Under the pieces are notes generated by a model, which was given only the letters and a program-made list of their open reading frames with translations, was not told where the DNA came from and made no database searches. From assembly GCA_016194835.1 (NCBI GenBank), contig JACQAU010000324.1, positions 1 to 6,110 of the forward strand: DNA of 6,110 bases, written 5' to 3'. This DNA is from Deltaproteobacteria bacterium (GTDB lineage: Bacteria > Bdellovibrionota > UBA1018). The translations under genes and the position numbers were made by a program. This document shows, one piece after another, positions 5,983 through 6,110 of this stretch (within the stretch, counting starts at the first letter, position 1; each line of letters opens with the position of its first letter).

Positions 5983-6110
5983 TTACAAATGGGCCAATTT
6001 ACGCAAGAATGCTGGGACCAGTGGACCAACATGCGTGATTTGAATTGGGGCCAGAGCCAGTGGTGATACACATATGCCCGACTAGCTTAGAGCTAATCAA
6101 TAAGCGTGAC
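5983..6110. other. Unassigned right-end segment of different composition
   Basis: From just beyond the fic break to the edge, G+C is about 50% by hand count (60 of 120 bases, 5991-6110), against under 40% in the lines just inside the fic remnant. No recognised coding frame continues through it. A short plus-strand frame from ATG 5989 to TGA 6066 encodes 25 residues rich in Trp and Gln (MGQFTQECWDQW...NWGQSQW). It has GGAAGA 12 nt upstream, but that frame also reads back antisense through fic, so it may be chance. On the minus strand a 34-codon frame ends at TAA 6004-6002 and also matches nothing I know. CCAGTGG occurs twice (6018-6024 and 6057-6063). The short pair GCTTA/TAAGC flanks 6085-6105. 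It could be the end of an inserted element, a different genomic context or a chimeric join. Confidence 0.4.
5994..6048. repeat. Imperfect inverted repeat in the right-end segment
   Basis: CCAATT (5994-5999) is the reverse complement of AATTGG (6043-6048), and ACGCA (6001-6005) is the reverse complement of TGCGT (6032-6036). The two arms are nested in the right order, with GGCC flanking both outer ends, so a bulged hairpin could form across about 55 nt. The arms are short and interrupted, and chance is possible. Confidence 0.3.

Noticed and set aside
5989..6066. Plus-strand 25-residue Trp/Gln-rich peptide gene
   Set aside because: It is too short, with a frame that stays open backwards through antisense fic, and the other frames look about as protein-like. 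It is recorded within the right-end segment rather than called as a gene.
5985..6110. tRNA gene, integron attC site or known insertion-sequence end in the right segment
   Set aside because: I saw no T-arm consensus, no attC core sites and no terminal repeat that I recognise.

Overview
The window is AT-rich bacterial DNA from a Gram-negative organism. A periplasmic binding protein with a cleavable signal peptide, a vitamin B12-type importer, Lgt and PlsY all fit that. The cysteine-rich Lgt signature (GRLGCFLAGCC) and the overall gene style suggest a deltaproteobacterial or Bdellovibrionota-like lineage, but this is a weak inference with no marker gene to confirm it. Every gene I can support lies on the minus strand, so the biological reading order runs from the right edge to the left.

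Right edge (5734-6110): the C-terminal part of a Fic-family protein. It retains FVDGNGR..R and everything after it, but breaks off exactly where the catalytic histidine should be. From about 5983 to the edge the DNA changes character (about 50% G+C by hand count, against under 40% just inside the fic remnant) and holds nothing I recognise. This looks like an insertion, recombination or assembly junction.

Centre (1741-5672): a tightly packed run lgt - plsY - btuF - btuC - btuD. Successive genes are separated by 3 nt or overlap by 4, 4 and 20 nt, so they almost certainly form one transcript. Lgt attaches diacylglycerol to prolipoproteins and PlsY makes lysophosphatidic acid for phospholipid synthesis. 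BtuF, BtuC and BtuD form a complete type II ABC importer: binding protein, permease and ATPase. Cobalamin is the best guess for its substrate, with a siderophore or haem as alternatives. There is no room for a cobalamin riboswitch in front of btuF.

Left part (1-1740): a decayed C-terminal fragment of a P-loop ATPase (1184-1630), then an unsignalled lytic-transglycosylase-like protein (321-1091). The latter overlaps a secreted protein of unknown function (1-336) that runs off the left edge. These last two appear to be a translationally coupled pair. No gene-free stretch exceeds 300 bases. The longest gaps are 1092-1183 (possible weak promoter), 1631-1740 (a stem-loop after btuD), 5673-5733 (nothing clear) and the unassigned right end.

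I found no RNA gene, CRISPR array or recognisable insertion sequence. The core operon is ordinary in content. The points worth checking are the broken fic junction, the odd right-end segment, the Q-loop substitution in the ATPase, and the coupled transglycosylase/secreted-protein pair.
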